DNA of 64,000 bases from Neptuniibacter caesariensis (GCF_000153345.1 NZ_CH724125.1:1218607-1282606); one strand, 5' to 3'; counted from the first letter of the stretch, positions 17,781 through 26,930 are shown. Numbers and translations: made by a program. The notes: generated by a model from the sequence alone, not told the origin.

Positions 17781-17802
17781 CGAGGAGCATTGCTCCTCGT
17801 TT
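17781..17802. terminator. Bidirectional terminator
   Basis: CGAGGAGC (17781-17788) pairs with GCTCCTCG (17792-17799), followed by TTT on the plus strand and TTGTT on the minus strand. It lies between the converging MBL-fold and cyclase genes. Confidence 0.75.
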
Positions 17803-18979
17803 AACACTCAGCAGTCACCATTTGACTCTCAGCCATAACAACTCGATTTCTGCCATTTCCTTTAGCATGGTAGAGAGCCTCATCAGCGACTCTCACCAGT
17901 TCATAAAGATCACCGCGATCCCCAACCAACTCTTGCCCAGCGACCCCAAAGCTGGCAGTCACACTTATTGCAACATCTCTAAGTTGGAAATGATCCGTTT
18001 CGATTGCAACTCTGACACGTTCAGCAAAACGCACAGCTTGTTCAACATCAGCTCCAGGAAGAATGATAACAAACTCCTCTCCCCCGAAACGGGCCAGTTT
18101 ATCCTCCTGACGAAGCACCCCATGTGTTCTCGCAACAACCAGTTTTAAGATCTGGTCCCCTACATCATGGCCATGGGTATCGTTAATTTTTTTAAAATGA
18201 TCAATGTCCAGAATGACCACCGCAAACGTCTCGTGGGTATCCAGGATCCGCTGCCATACTTTTTCCAACCCCAGCCGGTTATGCGCTCCCGTCAGAAAAT
18301 CCTTAGTAGAAAGTGCCTCAATTTTGCGCGCATTCCGGGTGATCAACAAAAATAGCATCGAGCCCTGAAAGCAGATAGCAATGAGCCAGATAAGGTAAAG
18401 GGCATACAGATTGAAGTTTGAAGCGGCAATAAGATCCAGCTCATTAGATTGCATATATGCAGCCATCTCGACCCGTAAGATCCATAACGAAGTCGCAATT
18501 ATTCCAATGAAGCCCATCGCCCAGGCGACACGGGTACCATGTTCCCGCCAAAGAGGTTTCAAGCCTCTCTTCATTGCCATAATACAACACAGTCCGGAAC
18601 TTGAGCCTAAGACCACCAGCCGATCAAACTGACTCTCCTTCGTGGGTCCTATTATGATCAATAGCAAAGCAGAGAAGACCAATAAGAAGATCAGCGAGAG
18701 CCTCGAAGACTCAAGTCTGTAATGGGTTTCAATTGACAGAACCAGGTATACAAATCCAAGCAGGATCACGAAATTGCTTAATGAGTAACCCACCCATTCT
18801 GGGAGGCACCAACGCAAGGAGATTAAAATAACCCCGATGCTCCAACAAAGGGTATAAGCAGACGATTGTAGGCAGTAAAGGCGATCATTGCTGGTATATC
18901 GAGCACAAGCCCACCAAACAGACGCGAAAAAGAATAGTACTAAGGCCAGTAAACTATAACCAAGGGAAACCGTAGTCAT
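17801..18979 (-). CDS. Membrane diguanylate cyclase
   Basis: This 392-residue protein has an N-terminal half of about six or seven transmembrane helices (5-215), followed by a GGDEF domain with an intact GGEEF signature. An RQED inhibition site (RxxD) lies five residues before it, so a product-inhibited active cyclase is expected. The sensor is hydrophobic, has few loops, and is of no family I recognise. Just upstream of the start, CCTAAC-GGA-GTTAGG (18983-18997) forms a hairpin that places the GGAG of the ribosome-binding site in its loop. That might modulate translation. Confidence 0.9.
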   Translation of the reverse strand: MTTVSLGYSLLALVLFFFASVWWACARYTSNDRLYCLQSSAYTLCWSIGVILISLRWCLPEWVGYSLSNFVILLGFVYLVLSIETHYRLESSRLSLIFLLVFSALLLIIIGPTKESQFDRLVVLGSSSGLCCIMAMKRGLKPLWREHGTRVAWAMGFIGIIATSLWILRVEMAAYMQSNELDLIAASNFNLYALYLIWLIAICFQGSMLFLLITRNARKIEALSTKDFLTGAHNRLGLEKVWQRILDTHETFAVVILDIDHFKKINDTHGHDVGDQILKLVVARTHGVLRQEDKLARFGGEEFVIILPGADVEQAVRFAERVRVAIETDHFQLRDVAISVTASFGVAGQELVGDRGDLYELVRVADEALYHAKGNGRNRVVMAESQMVTAEC

Positions 18980-19182
18980 ACGCCTAACTCCGTTAGGACA
19001 TCGATTAAAATCTACGGTACAGACTTAATCCGTAAGACGTTATTTAATTCTAATATATCTCCAGGCTTTATGTGGTTAATTAAAACTATCAACTAAGCGA
19101 ATATAAAAACTAAAATGCCCAACTGAAAAGCGCAAACATTATCAGGATCACCTTCCTTAGTATGGATGCAGGAGGAGACAAG

Positions 19183-20061
19183 ATGAAAGAAAGCACAGGA
19201 AACAACTATCGACGCCGCCTATGCAGGGTACTGGATTATATCCATAACCACCTTGATCAGGATTTGGATGTTAATGCTCTGGCTGAAGTGGCTTTGATGT
19301 CGCCCTACCACTTTCATCGAATCTATCGGCAGATGGCAAATGAGACCGTTAACGCTACCGTCCGAAGACTCCGCCTGCAAAAAGCCGCTTCTGATCTGAT
19401 TAGGAGCAATCTGTCACTCGACAGAATTGCCAAAGATGTTGCTTACTCTAGCCCCGAAGCATTTATTCGAGCCTTCTCTAAAGAGTATGGAGAAAGCCCT
19501 GCTGCTTACCGGGACAAAAGACAGCAACCAATCATCCCGACAGAACAGTTAAGCGTCGAATTACAACCATTATCTAAGGAGTGTAAGACGATGTTCAATG
19601 TAGAAATGATGGAGTTTGAAACGACTAACCTACTGGGTTACGAACACAAAGGCGACTATATGGAGATAGGTAATGCCTTTGACAAGTTGTTTATGTTTGC
19701 CGGGAGTAAACGTTTGATTGGACCTGAGACCCGCTCAATAGGGATCTATTACAACGATCCAGGCTCTGTTGACGCTTCAGAGCTACGATCTCATGCCTGC
19801 ATTAGTGTCGAGGCACCTAGAGATGCAGAAGAGGAACAAGACCCGGAGAATCTTCAAATCCCCGCCGGGCGTTGTGCCACTTTGCTGTTTAAAGGACCTT
19901 ATGCTGAACTAGAAAAACCCTACAACTGGTTCTTTGGTCAGTGGCTGCCGCAAAGCGGTTTAGAAGCTGCGGACTTCCCGCCGTTTGAAGAATACCTGAA
20001 CGATCCCAGAACCACAGCGCCCTCTGAATTGCTTACCCGCATACACTGTTTGCTAAAGTAA
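19183..20061 (+). CDS. AraC-type regulator with GyrI-like C-terminal domain
   Basis: This 292-residue regulator has an N-terminal pair of AraC helix-turn-helices (about 10-105; motifs VALMSPYHFHRIYR and AYSSPEAFIRAFSKEYG). A GyrI/Rob-like effector domain follows (about 130-290), a fold that binds small, often cationic or aromatic drugs. The start is set at 19183, seven bases after GGAGGAGAC; an upstream ATG at 19162 lacks a site. Such proteins usually control stress or efflux genes. No obvious target is adjacent, since the downstream gene is 150 bp away. Confidence 0.88.
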   Translation: MKESTGNNYRRRLCRVLDYIHNHLDQDLDVNALAEVALMSPYHFHRIYRQMANETVNATVRRLRLQKAASDLIRSNLSLDRIAKDVAYSSPEAFIRAFSKEYGESPAAYRDKRQQPIIPTEQLSVELQPLSKECKTMFNVEMMEFETTNLLGYEHKGDYMEIGNAFDKLFMFAGSKRLIGPETRSIGIYYNDPGSVDASELRSHACISVEAPRDAEEEQDPENLQIPAGRCATLLFKGPYAELEKPYNWFFGQWLPQSGLEAADFPPFEEYLNDPRTTAPSELLTRIHCLLK

Positions 20062-20078
20062 CCTGAACCCTGATAACC

Positions 20079-20098
20079 GTGCGCCAGCAATGGCGCAC
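20079..20098. repeat. Perfect 8-bp hairpin
   Basis: GTGCGCCA (20079-20086) pairs with TGGCGCAC (20091-20098) around GCAA, just after the AraC-type gene. There is no T-run, so it is a weak terminator or a 3'-end stabilising hairpin. Confidence 0.45.
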
Positions 20099-20218
20099 CC
20101 GCTATATTGTCCTTTCGGACACTATTCTATGATCCGCCTTATCTTTAGTATGTTCCGATAATGCTTTTATTTTGAACAACTACTATAAAATAGAATAACA
20201 ATAATAAAGGGCGATGAG

Positions 20219-21277
20219 ATGCGTAGTATTCATCAACTGTGGCTGTCTCTTTTACTATTACTTTCCCTTCCCCTGAATGCTGAAACCGTTCGGGTACTTA
20301 ACTGGGAAGCCTACCTCAGTGAAAACGTACAGAAAAAATGGGAAAAAGAGAGCTCCAGTAACCTGGAAGTTATCTACTTTGATAATGACCAGCAACGGGA
20401 TTCCATTCTATTAGAATCAAAGCACCACAATATTGATATCGCGATCGTTGATGAAGTGATCGCAGAGCGCTTTGGAAAAGAAGGCCGCCTGCTCAAGCTC
20501 ACCGAACAGAACGTACCTAATATCAATAATAATGAGCCCTTCTGGCGAGAAAGGTGCAGCAATTACGCTATCCCCTATCTCTGGGGAACTCTGGGTATTA
20601 TCTATCGATCAGACATCATCAAGCAGCCTCCACAATCCTGGCGTGAAATACTGGAACCCTCAGATGAATTAAAGGGTCATATCGCCATGCTGGATGATTA
20701 CACCGATATGATCGCTCCGGCACTGTTTCTGGACGGTTTTGATCTTAATACGGAAAACCCATCTGAACTGAAGCAAGCATTCAATCGGCTGAAAGCTCAA
20801 ACAGAGCACGTTCTCACATACGAGTATCCAATCTCCTTTGTTCAAACAAGCCCGAAGAAAGACGATCTGTATATGGCAGTCGCCTATGGTGGAGACCAGT
20901 TTACGCTCAACGAAATTGTAGGAGAGGAAGGGCTTTGGAAATACGCGGTACCTAAAGAAGGTACGGTACTCTGGGTCGATTGTCTGGCGGTCACGAGTAC
21001 ATCCACGCAACAAGAGAAAGCGCTTGAGCTGATCAACTATCTGAGCACCCCCAAAGTAGCTGCGCAAAATGCTACGGATCTGTTTTATGCGACACCTAAC
21101 ATCCCGGCTTTAGAAGAGCTAAACCCTGAATTCAGAAATAACCCTAACGTTTTTCCTGAGCATGAGATTCTAAAGAAGAGCGGCCTATATGAGGTACTTA
21201 GCAACTCTAATATCAAACAACGTATCCGTATTTCTAGCGCGATAATTAATCTTCATGAATCTAAACAAGCGCGCTAG
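20219..21277 (+). CDS. nspS: NspS-like periplasmic polyamine sensor
   Basis: This 352-residue PotD-type solute-binding protein has a signal peptide (1-21, cleavage after LNA). PotD-like features include VLNWEAYLS at the mature N-terminus, YLWGTLGI, and VLWVDCLAV, positions that line the polyamine pocket in PotD and NspS. No transporter genes are nearby. Instead the gene overlaps by 23 bp a GGDEF-EAL gene of MbaA type. That order matches the Vibrio cholerae nspS-mbaA operon, in which NspS senses norspermidine and controls MbaA. The ligand here is inferred from synteny. Confidence 0.82.
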   Translation: MRSIHQLWLSLLLLLSLPLNAETVRVLNWEAYLSENVQKKWEKESSSNLEVIYFDNDQQRDSILLESKHHNIDIAIVDEVIAERFGKEGRLLKLTEQNVPNINNNEPFWRERCSNYAIPYLWGTLGIIYRSDIIKQPPQSWREILEPSDELKGHIAMLDDYTDMIAPALFLDGFDLNTENPSELKQAFNRLKAQTEHVLTYEYPISFVQTSPKKDDLYMAVAYGGDQFTLNEIVGEEGLWKYAVPKEGTVLWVDCLAVTSTSTQQEKALELINYLSTPKVAAQNATDLFYATPNIPALEELNPEFRNNPNVFPEHEILKKSGLYEVLSNSNIKQRIRISSAIINLHESKQAR

Positions 21278-23606
21278 CATACTGATTCTTCCGGTCATTC
21301 TAATCAGTTACATTCTGATAGCCCTAGTTGTGTACAACCAACAGAGCCAGTCGATTAGGCAGCTGGAACAAAACAAGCTGAATCTCAGGCTCAGCGCTTT
21401 ACGCTCGGAATTTACCCGATACAACAGTTTTCTGGATGCTTATCTGGTTTCGTTGGTAGAAGGTGAAACCCTCGCTCGGTTTATTCGTGAACCAGAGAAT
21501 ATCTATCAGGACAGAAGACTGACGGAGAATCTCTCTTCTTCAGTAAGACGTTTCTTCAGCAACAACACTGAATTCGCTTCACTCTCTGTGCTGAATACAG
21601 ACCAACAGCTAATATTTTATGTAGAGAACAGCCTCGATCCATTTGGCGAAATTCGCCAGTCTCAGTTAGAAATGGCGCAGAGAATGCGCAAAGAGAAGGT
21701 ACTAAGTATTTGGGAATATCGAGCAGAGGCCGAAGAAGCAATCATGCAACAGGGGATCATGCTGGATTCCCGGACCTTAACGCCACCTCAGATCACCCAA
21801 TTGGAGCACACGCTCAAGGTGCTTGTCGCTGTTCTGCCTTCAGGCTTTAACCAACTGCTCTCTGAAACAAAGCAGGAGTTTAGTGCCGATATAGCGTTTG
21901 TCTCTGGTAAAGACTTTAGCCCACCTCCAGAGGGCAAGCTGTATTCTGAGATTGCCTTAAAACCCTATTACCATCTCACCATAACGCCCTCTGATACCTA
22001 TCTGGCACAACAACTTTTAGTATTGAAACAGCAATTTATGCTAATTGTGTTTATCGCAACCATAGCAACATATCTACTACTTCAATTCCTGATTCGCCGC
22101 TTTATTACCTCACCTATTGCTCGGCTGGACCATCAGCTTACGGAAGTCATGGCGCAGAGACGTGAAAACATTGACGCGTCACGTTCAAAAGATGAAGTTG
22201 GGCGGCTGGGAAGAAAGTTTCAAAGCCTTTACGAAAAACTCCACAACTCATATCAAGAAAGCCACATTCAGTCGCGCACCGATGCGCTGACTCGATTACC
22301 TAATCGCGCCGCCTTCTATGAAACCGCTTCAATCAAACTGGGTGAAGCGGAAAGGAAGCAAAGCAATATAAGCATCATCTATATCGACCTGGATAATTTT
22401 AAATTTGTTAATGATAAGTATGGTCATGAAATTGGCGATGAGTTACTAAAAGCCGTCGCCATTCGGCTAGCCCACATTATCTCAATAAAATGGAAACACA
22501 CATACTCAGATGAATATGTCTATCGTTTATCGGGTGATGAATTTATTGCAATCCTACCTAATGCAGGCACAGTTAAAGCTCAGGAATTAAGCCAAACGAT
22601 TCTTAAGCAGTTTGCTGACGGTTACCACTTTGAGCTGGGGCATTTCCCGGTAACCGCCAGTATCGGTATAGCCACCTATCCACAGGACGGTCATACGCTG
22701 TCGCAGTTAATATCCAATGCAGACCTGGCCATGTATCAGGCGAAAAAATCAGGCAAGAATAAATTAGCTATCTATTCAAAAGAGTTAGCTAAAAAAGATC
22801 GCCAGGCAAAAGAGATAGAAAGCCGCTTAAAAGATATTGATTTCGATTCTGAATTGTCACTTTTCTATATGCCGATTATCGATCGCGAAAACCAGGTTAA
22901 GGGCTGTGAAGTTCTACTACGCTGGCATTCTGAAGATCTTGGGTTTGTCTCCCCCGCTCTGTTCATACCAATTGCCGAAAGCAGTGGTATGTTTGAAGCG
23001 ATCGATCTTTGGGTAATTGAAGAAGCCTTTAAATCTTATCCGCAACTTATTCAGAAGTTTGGAGCGCATCTGGAGCTTTCAATCAACATATCCTCTGCGG
23101 AAATAGGCTCTGAACGATTTATCAGAACTCTGGAAGCGCTGGCCAAAGAATATCAGATCAATCCGGACAATTTCGTCATCGAGATAACCGAAACGTTCTC
23201 AATAGAACAAAACAAAGCGGCTCTCAACTGGCTCAGCGAATTGCGTAAGCTTGGCTTTAATATTGCGATTGATGATTTCGGTACGGGTTATACCAGCCTG
23301 ATGCAGATGCTCGATTACCCGGTCGATTTTATTAAGTTCGACAGAGAGCTGGTAGAGCGGCTTATCAAGCCCGAAAAGCACGCCTTAGTAAAAGCGCTGA
23401 TCGACCTATGCCACTTTCAGGGAACGCGGGTTGTAGCCGAGGGAATAGAAACCCAATACCACATGGATATACTCCATCAGGCAGGTTGCGATTATCAACA
23501 GGGTTTCTTTATCGCTAAACCTATGCCGCTGACCGAATTTCTAAACTGGCATCTATCTTACATCGATGCCCAGAAATTCGATCAGAGCAGTAAAACAGCG
23601 CTGTAA
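21255..23606 (+). CDS. mbaA: MbaA-like GGDEF-EAL receptor for the polyamine sensor
   Basis: This 783-residue inner-membrane protein has transmembrane segments at about 8-28 and 258-280 around a roughly 230-residue periplasmic domain, then HAMP, GGDEF and EAL domains. The cyclase signature is SGDEF (426-430) and the phosphodiesterase signature is EVL (552-554). DDFGTGYTSL and AEGIET are intact. SGDEF with EVL is the pattern I recall for V. cholerae MbaA, which is mainly a phosphodiesterase with NspS-controlled activity. The ATG lies within the nspS 3' end without its own clear ribosome-binding site, so translation is probably coupled. Confidence 0.85.
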   Translation: MNLNKRASILILPVILISYILIALVVYNQQSQSIRQLEQNKLNLRLSALRSEFTRYNSFLDAYLVSLVEGETLARFIREPENIYQDRRLTENLSSSVRRFFSNNTEFASLSVLNTDQQLIFYVENSLDPFGEIRQSQLEMAQRMRKEKVLSIWEYRAEAEEAIMQQGIMLDSRTLTPPQITQLEHTLKVLVAVLPSGFNQLLSETKQEFSADIAFVSGKDFSPPPEGKLYSEIALKPYYHLTITPSDTYLAQQLLVLKQQFMLIVFIATIATYLLLQFLIRRFITSPIARLDHQLTEVMAQRRENIDASRSKDEVGRLGRKFQSLYEKLHNSYQESHIQSRTDALTRLPNRAAFYETASIKLGEAERKQSNISIIYIDLDNFKFVNDKYGHEIGDELLKAVAIRLAHIISIKWKHTYSDEYVYRLSGDEFIAILPNAGTVKAQELSQTILKQFADGYHFELGHFPVTASIGIATYPQDGHTLSQLISNADLAMYQAKKSGKNKLAIYSKELAKKDRQAKEIESRLKDIDFDSELSLFYMPIIDRENQVKGCEVLLRWHSEDLGFVSPALFIPIAESSGMFEAIDLWVIEEAFKSYPQLIQKFGAHLELSINISSAEIGSERFIRTLEALAKEYQINPDNFVIEITETFSIEQNKAALNWLSELRKLGFNIAIDDFGTGYTSLMQMLDYPVDFIKFDRELVERLIKPEKHALVKALIDLCHFQGTRVVAEGIETQYHMDILHQAGCDYQQGFFIAKPMPLTEFLNWHLSYIDAQKFDQSSKTAL

Positions 23607-23618
23607 TTTTGCTAATTT

Positions 23619-24092
23619 TTATAGCAGTTGCAGTATTGTCTCAGCACTACTCACTTCGAATGTTTTTGGCTGTTCGACATTCAGTGCTGTCACCACACCA
23701 TCTTCGACAATCATTGCATAGCGTTGCGAACGCGTACCGCCAAAAGCGCCGGTTTCCATATGCAGCCCAATCGCCTTGCTCAGCTCAGCTCCACCATCAG
23801 CCACCATGGTAATACGATCGGCGTTCTGAACTTCAGCCCAGGCTTTCATAACAAATGAATCGTTCACCGATAAACAAGCAATGACATCAACCCCATGTGC
23901 ATAGATCTCATCTGCTTTCACAACATAACCAGGAAGGTGAGAAGCCGAGCAGGTCGGAGTAAACGCCCCTGGCAACGCAAACATCACAACTTTTTTTCCA
24001 GCAAAGAAATCATCGGTAGAGATCGTTTTTGTATCGCCCCCCAACACCGTACTGATACCTACTGATGGAATTTTATCGCCAACCTTAATCAT
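23619..24092 (-). CDS. Peroxiredoxin, PRX5-like
   Basis: This 157-residue thiol peroxidase has the peroxidatic Cys in PGAFTPTCSASHLPGY near residue 45, typical of the atypical two-Cys/PRX5 (type II) group. TRSQRYAMIVEDG holds the conserved Arg. It should reduce hydrogen peroxide and organic peroxides using glutaredoxin or thioredoxin. The start is placed at the ATG at 24092, eight bases after GGAG; a TTG 15 bases upstream contains that site and is excluded. It lies 24 bp downstream of the ohr-like gene, forming a peroxide-defence pair. Confidence 0.92.
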   Translation of the reverse strand: MIKVGDKIPSVGISTVLGGDTKTISTDDFFAGKKVVMFALPGAFTPTCSASHLPGYVVKADEIYAHGVDVIACLSVNDSFVMKAWAEVQNADRITMVADGGAELSKAIGLHMETGAFGGTRSQRYAMIVEDGVVTALNVEQPKTFEVSSAETILQLL

Positions 24093-24116
24093 CTCAATTC
24101 TCCACAAATCTGTTTT

Positions 24117-24539
24117 TCAAAGTAGGAGCAACGCTACTCTGATATTGCCACGCGTTGCATTTGAAAACGGGCAAACCTGATGTGCTTTTTCAATCAGACT
24201 CTGCGCGACATCCTTTTCCATTCCGGGTAGTTCTATATGTAGTTCAACATCAAACATAAAGCCATCACCCTGAGAATTGGCAGCAATACCGCACATTGCT
24301 TTCACTGAAGTCTGCTCAGGCAATTCAAACTTTTCCCGCTTCGCTACAAACTTCATTGCGCCAATGAAGCAGGAGGAATGCCCCGCAGCATAAAGCTGTT
24401 CAGGATTGGTGCCTTCACCGCCTGGGCCACCCAATTCTTTAGGGGTACTTAGGGCAACATCTAACTTACCGTCAGATGAAATAGATCGGGCATTCCCTCC
24501 CTGTGTTGATAGAGCATCTGCGGTATAGATTATTTTCAT
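24117..24539 (-). CDS. ohr: Ohr/OsmC organic hydroperoxide resistance protein
   Basis: This 140-residue protein is of the Ohr subfamily. Its two redox Cys are in GHSSCFIGAM (near residue 58) and VCPFSNATRGN (near 123), and GGPGGEGTNPEQLYAAG is the family signature. It reduces organic and fatty-acid peroxides with lipoyl or thioredoxin reductants. No ohrR repressor gene is adjacent, so control is likely by another regulator. The start is at 24539; an upstream ATG at 24557 would add six residues. Confidence 0.93.
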   Translation of the reverse strand: MKIIYTADALSTQGGNARSISSDGKLDVALSTPKELGGPGGEGTNPEQLYAAGHSSCFIGAMKFVAKREKFELPEQTSVKAMCGIAANSQGDGFMFDVELHIELPGMEKDVAQSLIEKAHQVCPFSNATRGNIRVALLLL

Positions 24540-24557
24540 TGTAATTATTCCAAACAT

Positions 24558-24933
24558 ATTGCTTGAGGAAATTAGATCATAGCTAAATTAAGAAATGCGC
24601 GGAATCAAGATTTAGGAATCACGATCTGATCTTTTATTTTTTGATCCAGTGACACTAGCCAAGCGTAAGAAAGGGTGGTTGAAGATAAGCCTGAACAAAT
24701 AAAGTGTCAGTGAAGCAGCGAGACCCGATCGACCAAGCGCTCCGGTGGATCAAAGTTCGTTGATATCTGACATGAGTCCTTCGCGGCGAAGGATGGTACG
24801 CGGCTTTATGCTTTTGCTCGTGTGCCTCACTTTATTTATAAACAGGCTTAAGTACCCCTGGATCTGGCCTTCTTGGCGGATCAACATTTGAGTCTGGCTT
24901 TATCGCCAGACTCCGTTTTATTTGGATAAGCGG
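24558..24933 (+). ncRNA. Structured gene-free region, candidate sRNA or leader
   Basis: No coding frame is credible. Two arms, TAAGCCTG...AAATAAAGTG (24686-24705) and its near inverse CACTTTATTT...CAGGCTTA (24828-24850), enclose about 120 bases. Inside is the stem TCCTTCGC-G-GCGAAGGA near 24778. A strong plus-strand terminator follows at 24890-24923. A terminator with no gene before it implies a plus-strand non-coding transcript, or an attenuated leader for the small gene at 24934. A MITE with these arms as ends is also possible. I recognise no known riboswitch. Confidence 0.4.
24890..24923 (+). terminator. Rho-independent terminator before the DUF3081-like gene
   Basis: GAGTCTGGC (24890-24898) pairs with GCCAGACTC (24905-24913), followed by CGTTTTATTT. 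It ends only 11 bases before the next start codon. Confidence 0.85.
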
Positions 24934-25209
24934 ATGTATTCAGAAAAAGAGCTTAAAGTTGATCTGGTGAAAACCCTCAGTGTCTTCAATACTGTGTTAG
25001 ATCATGGTGAAAAGTTAAGTGATGGGCACTACCTTTATTCTGGTATTCAAGCTAAACATGACCAAGATGGTTATACGCTGACGCTGCTAGATTCACAGGT
25101 AACTTTAAATCTGTTTTTCCACAATAAATACCAGGCACAATTCGAAAGGCGCAGCCATTTCGATGAATTCCTGCATAAAATAGAACGTATTTATCACAAA
25201 CATCACTGA
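24934..25209 (+). CDS. Small protein, DUF3081-like
   Basis: This 91-residue protein has a pattern I associate with DUF3081: a helical start (LVKTLSVFNTVLDHGEK), YLYSGIQAKHDQDGYTLTL, and VTLNLFFHNKYQAQFE. It has no signal peptide or membrane segment and a His/Lys-rich end. The ATG at 24934 is preferred to a TTG at 24922 that lies inside the terminator tail. The ribosome-binding site is weak (GGATAAGCGG). A strong terminator directly upstream suggests its expression may be attenuated. Function unknown. Confidence 0.65.
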   Translation: MYSEKELKVDLVKTLSVFNTVLDHGEKLSDGHYLYSGIQAKHDQDGYTLTLLDSQVTLNLFFHNKYQAQFERRSHFDEFLHKIERIYHKHH

Positions 25210-25262
25210 TGGATCACCCGATGTAAACCGCATGCTTGTGGAAACCATCTAGGTTTATCTGA

Positions 25263-26276
25263 TTAGTCCGGCTGGTAGATACAACTACGATTACGCCCTG
25301 CCCCTTTCGCCTGATACAAAGCAACATCAGCCAGTTCAATTACTTCCTCAAGCGCCATCGAATGCTGATTAGCTGAGATACCTGCTGACAAGGTTATAGG
25401 GTCGAGTTTTTTCCCCGTGCGGCGATTAATCCAGCGCACTTTTTCTATCGTGGTTCGTACCTTTTCTGCCACCAGACGAGCGCCATCGAGGTCGGTATCC
25501 GGCAACAAAAGAATGAACTCCTCTCCCCCGAACCTAACCGCTATATCGTTACCCCGAACACTTTTCAGAATGACTTCTGCAGTGTTGTGCAAAACCTTAT
25601 CGCCAAACAGGTGTCCATAAGTGTCATTAACATTTTTGAAATGATCAACATCAAACGAGACAATTGAATAAGGCACCTGATCTAAAGGAACTGCGCGCTC
25701 TGCTGTTAACTCCTCAATACATTTACGGAAGCCCTTCCTATTTAGAAGTCCGGTCAATTCATCTTCCATCGCATCCCTGGACGCTTTATCTAAACGCTCT
25801 TTAAGCGATTTAGACTCCTCCTCGGCCGAATGCAGTTGCTCAGAGAGCGCTTCTTGAGACGATATAACCGACGATGTGCTTTGGGTTAACAGATCAACCA
25901 ACTCTACCAACTCATCATGCGAGCCCTGCTTTTGTAGATTTTCATTGCTCTGATGTAAGGTATCCAGAAATCCAGAACTCTCGTTATGAGAGCTACTGAT
26001 AGCCCCGGTTACCTGTTCAAGTAACTGGTGAAGAGCGGGATATATTTGTTCTGTATCCTGGTCATGCTGAACAATATAAGTGTTGAATAGCTCTTTGGCC
26101 GAAGCTTCGTTTAGGCCTCCTTCGTTATAGAGCTTCTGTTCAACGGCTTCGCACAATGAACGCGAATTTTTCTGGACATAACGATAGGCCAGCGCGTAAT
26201 TATCCGGCGTGGCATTGAGGTTGTGCTCATCAAGAAACGTCTCGACCGCACACATCACTTTGCTGTTATCGATCAT
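25263..26276 (-). CDS. Diguanylate cyclase with helical N-terminal domain
   Basis: This 337-residue soluble protein has an N-terminal domain (1-150) that is all helical, with a coiled-coil segment at about 125-165 (SEQLHSAEEESKSLKERLDK). Its start resembles the regulatory domain of Pseudomonas-type soluble cyclases. The GGDEF domain has intact GGEEF and an RGND inhibition site five residues before. An active, feedback-inhibited cyclase is expected, probably dimerising through the coiled coil. The ribosome-binding site is weak. Confidence 0.9.
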   Translation of the reverse strand: MIDNSKVMCAVETFLDEHNLNATPDNYALAYRYVQKNSRSLCEAVEQKLYNEGGLNEASAKELFNTYIVQHDQDTEQIYPALHQLLEQVTGAISSSHNESSGFLDTLHQSNENLQKQGSHDELVELVDLLTQSTSSVISSQEALSEQLHSAEEESKSLKERLDKASRDAMEDELTGLLNRKGFRKCIEELTAERAVPLDQVPYSIVSFDVDHFKNVNDTYGHLFGDKVLHNTAEVILKSVRGNDIAVRFGGEEFILLLPDTDLDGARLVAEKVRTTIEKVRWINRRTGKKLDPITLSAGISANQHSMALEEVIELADVALYQAKGAGRNRSCIYQPD

Positions 26277-26481
26277 AGTTCACCGGTGGTTTGGTTTCTT
26301 CTGATCACTAAAACATCCCTATCCCACTAAACATTTCCCCTCTTAAGAAAATAGCAGAAGCTGGACTAAAAACCTTACCCTGAGACTGTATGAACTATAT
26401 CTACATGCAGCAATAACTTGAAAATTCACTACTTGTCACTCATACCTTTATAGGTAGCAGGAAAAACAAGAGAGAATAGCC

Positions 26482-26670
26482 ATGACCCATAATCTAAAAA
26501 CCTGGAACGCAGATCAGCTAAAGCAGATGAATGAGGAAACGTTTCTTGTTGAAGTGTTAGATATGATCAAAATCTCCCCTGTCACTGCTGATACCGACTC
26601 CGATATAGAGAAGATGAAAAGCAAGCTCGCCCATGTCGAAGCGATGATTAAAGACAGGCTTGAAGGTTGA
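26482..26670 (+). CDS. Hypothetical small acidic protein
   Basis: This 62-residue protein starts MTHNLKTWNADQLKQMNEET and ends with a helix rich in Lys, Met and Glu. There are no membrane segments or Cys. AAGAGAG lies 8-13 bases before the ATG, and a bidirectional terminator follows the stop, which supports a real gene. I do not recognise the family. Confidence 0.55.
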   Translation: MTHNLKTWNADQLKQMNEETFLVEVLDMIKISPVTADTDSDIEKMKSKLAHVEAMIKDRLEG

Positions 26671-26677
26671 TATTGGC

Positions 26678-26702
26678 GAGAAGCCTAGAAAGTAGGCTTC
26701 TC
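26678..26702. terminator. Bidirectional terminator
   Basis: GAGAAGCCTA (26678-26687) pairs with TAGGCTTCTC (26693-26702). It lies between the 62-residue gene and the converging DUF2164 gene and overlaps the stop codon of the latter. Confidence 0.65.
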
Positions 26703-26930
26703 CATCTCCTGAATCAGATACCCGATATCTTCTGCCTTTTCGGTGAACACTCGATTAGCATCTGCCAAGCCTTGATTGTAGAAATGCGGGCCTATCTCTT
26801 TAGCAAAAAAGTCGATCAGAAACTCGGCTTCAAAGCCGCCGATATCCTGATCAAGTTCATCTCTGAAGTAAGTTTTAATCTTGCTGACAATGCGGTCAGT
26901 CTCATCCGTAGACAGTTTAATATCGCTCAT
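26685..26930 (-). CDS. DUF2164 family protein
   Basis: This 81-residue protein matches DUF2164 closely: RIVSKIKTYFRDELDQDIG, then FEAEFLIDFFAKEIGPHFYN with a following ADAN. It is soluble and acidic. The family is widespread and uncharacterised. The start is the only good ATG, and the gene lies 41 bp downstream of an alpha/beta hydrolase gene in the same orientation, perhaps in one transcript. Confidence 0.85.
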   Translation of the reverse strand: MSDIKLSTDETDRIVSKIKTYFRDELDQDIGGFEAEFLIDFFAKEIGPHFYNQGLADANRVFTEKAEDIGYLIQEMEKPTF

